This document shows positions 63,524 to 64,000 of a stretch of 64,000 nucleotides of DNA, in pieces. The position numbers were made by a program, and so were the translations under genes. Origin of the DNA: Glacieibacterium arshaanense (GTDB taxonomy: Bacteria; Pseudomonadota; Alphaproteobacteria; Sphingomonadales; Sphingomonadaceae). Within the stretch, counting starts at the first letter, position 1; each line of letters begins with the position of its first letter. The stretch spans positions 941,149 to 1,005,148 of the forward strand of contig NZ_SIHO01000001.1 of NCBI RefSeq assembly GCF_004681125.1, read 5' to 3'. The notes under the pieces are model-generated. The model was not told where the DNA came from. It ran no database searches and was given only the letters and a program-made list of their open reading frames with translations.

Positions 63524-64000
63524 ATGAACAAACCCGTCATCGAATTCATCTTCGATTTTGCCAGCCCGAACGCGTATATGGCGCTGAAAGTCCTGCCGAA
63601 AATCGCCAGCCAGAACGGCGCGGAAATCAAATTGGTCCCGTGCCTGCTCGGCGGGATATTCAAGCTGACCGGCAATCAGGCGCCGTTCAATGCGTTTGCG
63701 GGCATCAAGGGCAAGCTCGAATATGAGCACCTGGAAATGCAGCGTTTTATTGAGCTGCACAAACTGCAAGCGTTCCGGATGAACCCGCATTTCCCGATCA
63801 ACACGCTGGGGCTGATGCGCGGCATGGTTGCAGCGCAGCACATGGGGGTCGCGAACGAATATCTGGACATCGTGCTCGGCGGGATGTGGGAAGCTGGCGA
63901 AAAAATGGATGATCCGGCGGTGTTTCTCGCCTGCTTGAACAAGGGTGGCCTCGACGGGCAGCGCTTGATCGAGCTTGCGAACAGCCCTGACGTCAAGGCG
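63524..64000 (+). CDS. 2-hydroxychromene-2-carboxylate isomerase-like (partial)
   Basis: The first 159 codons of a second HCCA isomerase/DsbA-family protein, cut by the window end. IEFIFDFASPNAYMALKVL has Ser14 at the glutathione position; GGIFKLTGNQAPFNAF and FRMNPHFPINTLGLMRG are family blocks typical of NahD-like enzymes. GAGGAG precedes the ATG. It is co-transcribed with the SDR 11 bases upstream and mirrors the isomerase-SDR pair on the left arm. Confidence 0.88.
   Translation, partial: MNKPVIEFIFDFASPNAYMALKVLPKIASQNGAEIKLVPCLLGGIFKLTGNQAPFNAFAGIKGKLEYEHLEMQRFIELHKLQAFRMNPHFPINTLGLMRGMVAAQHMGVANEYLDIVLGGMWEAGEKMDDPAVFLACLNKGGLDGQRLIELANSPDVKA

Overview
The window reads as chromosomal DNA of a sphingomonad-type alphaproteobacterium (order Sphingomonadales). 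The evidence is high GC, three exported proteins of which two carry the PEPxxWA-CTERM tail typical of that order, DUF3297 and DUF748 proteins, and a rpsB-to-fabZ envelope cluster that lacks lpxD and lpxA, as expected for bacteria that replace lipopolysaccharide with glycosphingolipids. Gene density is high, many genes overlap by 1-4 bases, and there is no prophage, insertion sequence, CRISPR array or rRNA operon. Genus cannot be decided from the sequence alone.

Layout. 1-5.7 kb: 3' end of dnaE, a small lipoprotein, a DUF3297 protein, a large DUF748 protein and a GDT1-type cation transporter. 5.7-7.4 kb: secreted sulfatase. 7.5-19.5 kb: the core cluster rpsB-tsf-pyrH-frr-uppS-cdsA-dxr-rseP-bamA-ompH-fabZ plus an EamA permease, preceded by a structured leader. 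19.5-20.0 kb: a gene-free stretch rich in inverted repeats. 20-23 kb: VOC protein, mobA, a DUF481 outer-membrane protein and glutaryl-CoA dehydrogenase on the minus strand. 23.1-26.7 kb: a tight operon of a 2-oxoglutarate/Fe oxygenase, an alkaline phosphatase and an aminotransferase. 26.7-30.6 kb: a 41-residue membrane peptide, truA, fmt, recR, a DUF559 endonuclease gene bracketed by inverted repeats, and def. 30.6-34.7 kb: two exported proteins with apparent sigma-54 promoters, an SDR and purF. 34.8-37.1 kb: hisI, an NAD(P)-binding protein and a cytochrome P450. 37.1-45.1 kb: MerR regulator with acyl-CoA dehydrogenase, thiolase and FadJ-like protein (fatty or branched-chain acyl-CoA degradation), then an OYE-type oxidoreductase and a metallophosphoesterase. 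45.1-54.2 kb: VOC protein, cysK, MFS transporter, PEPxxWA protein, uvrD, an orphan DUF4255-like protein, a SYLF protein, rsmD, a pseudouridine synthase and tRNA-Leu(CAA). 54.4-64 kb: accessory region with an HTH protein, an outer-membrane barrel with a POTRA-like front end plus a Tat-exported SDR, and a TetR-controlled module.

The best candidate for an undescribed system is the right end (58.2-64.0 kb). A TetR gene sits between two arms: 2-hydroxychromene-2-carboxylate isomerase-like + SDR + molybdopterin oxidoreductase on one side, and SDR + isomerase-like on the other. The same 14-base palindrome (ATGAT-N4-ATCAT, one copy with one mismatch) lies in front of the left arm and twice in the tetR/right-arm gap. 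Both SDRs lack the usual catalytic Tyr and Ser. Other notable points are the DUF559 cassette, a REP-like repeat family at three loci, the two GG-N10-GC promoters in front of exported-protein genes, and the rpsB leader with a GNRA-capped hairpin.
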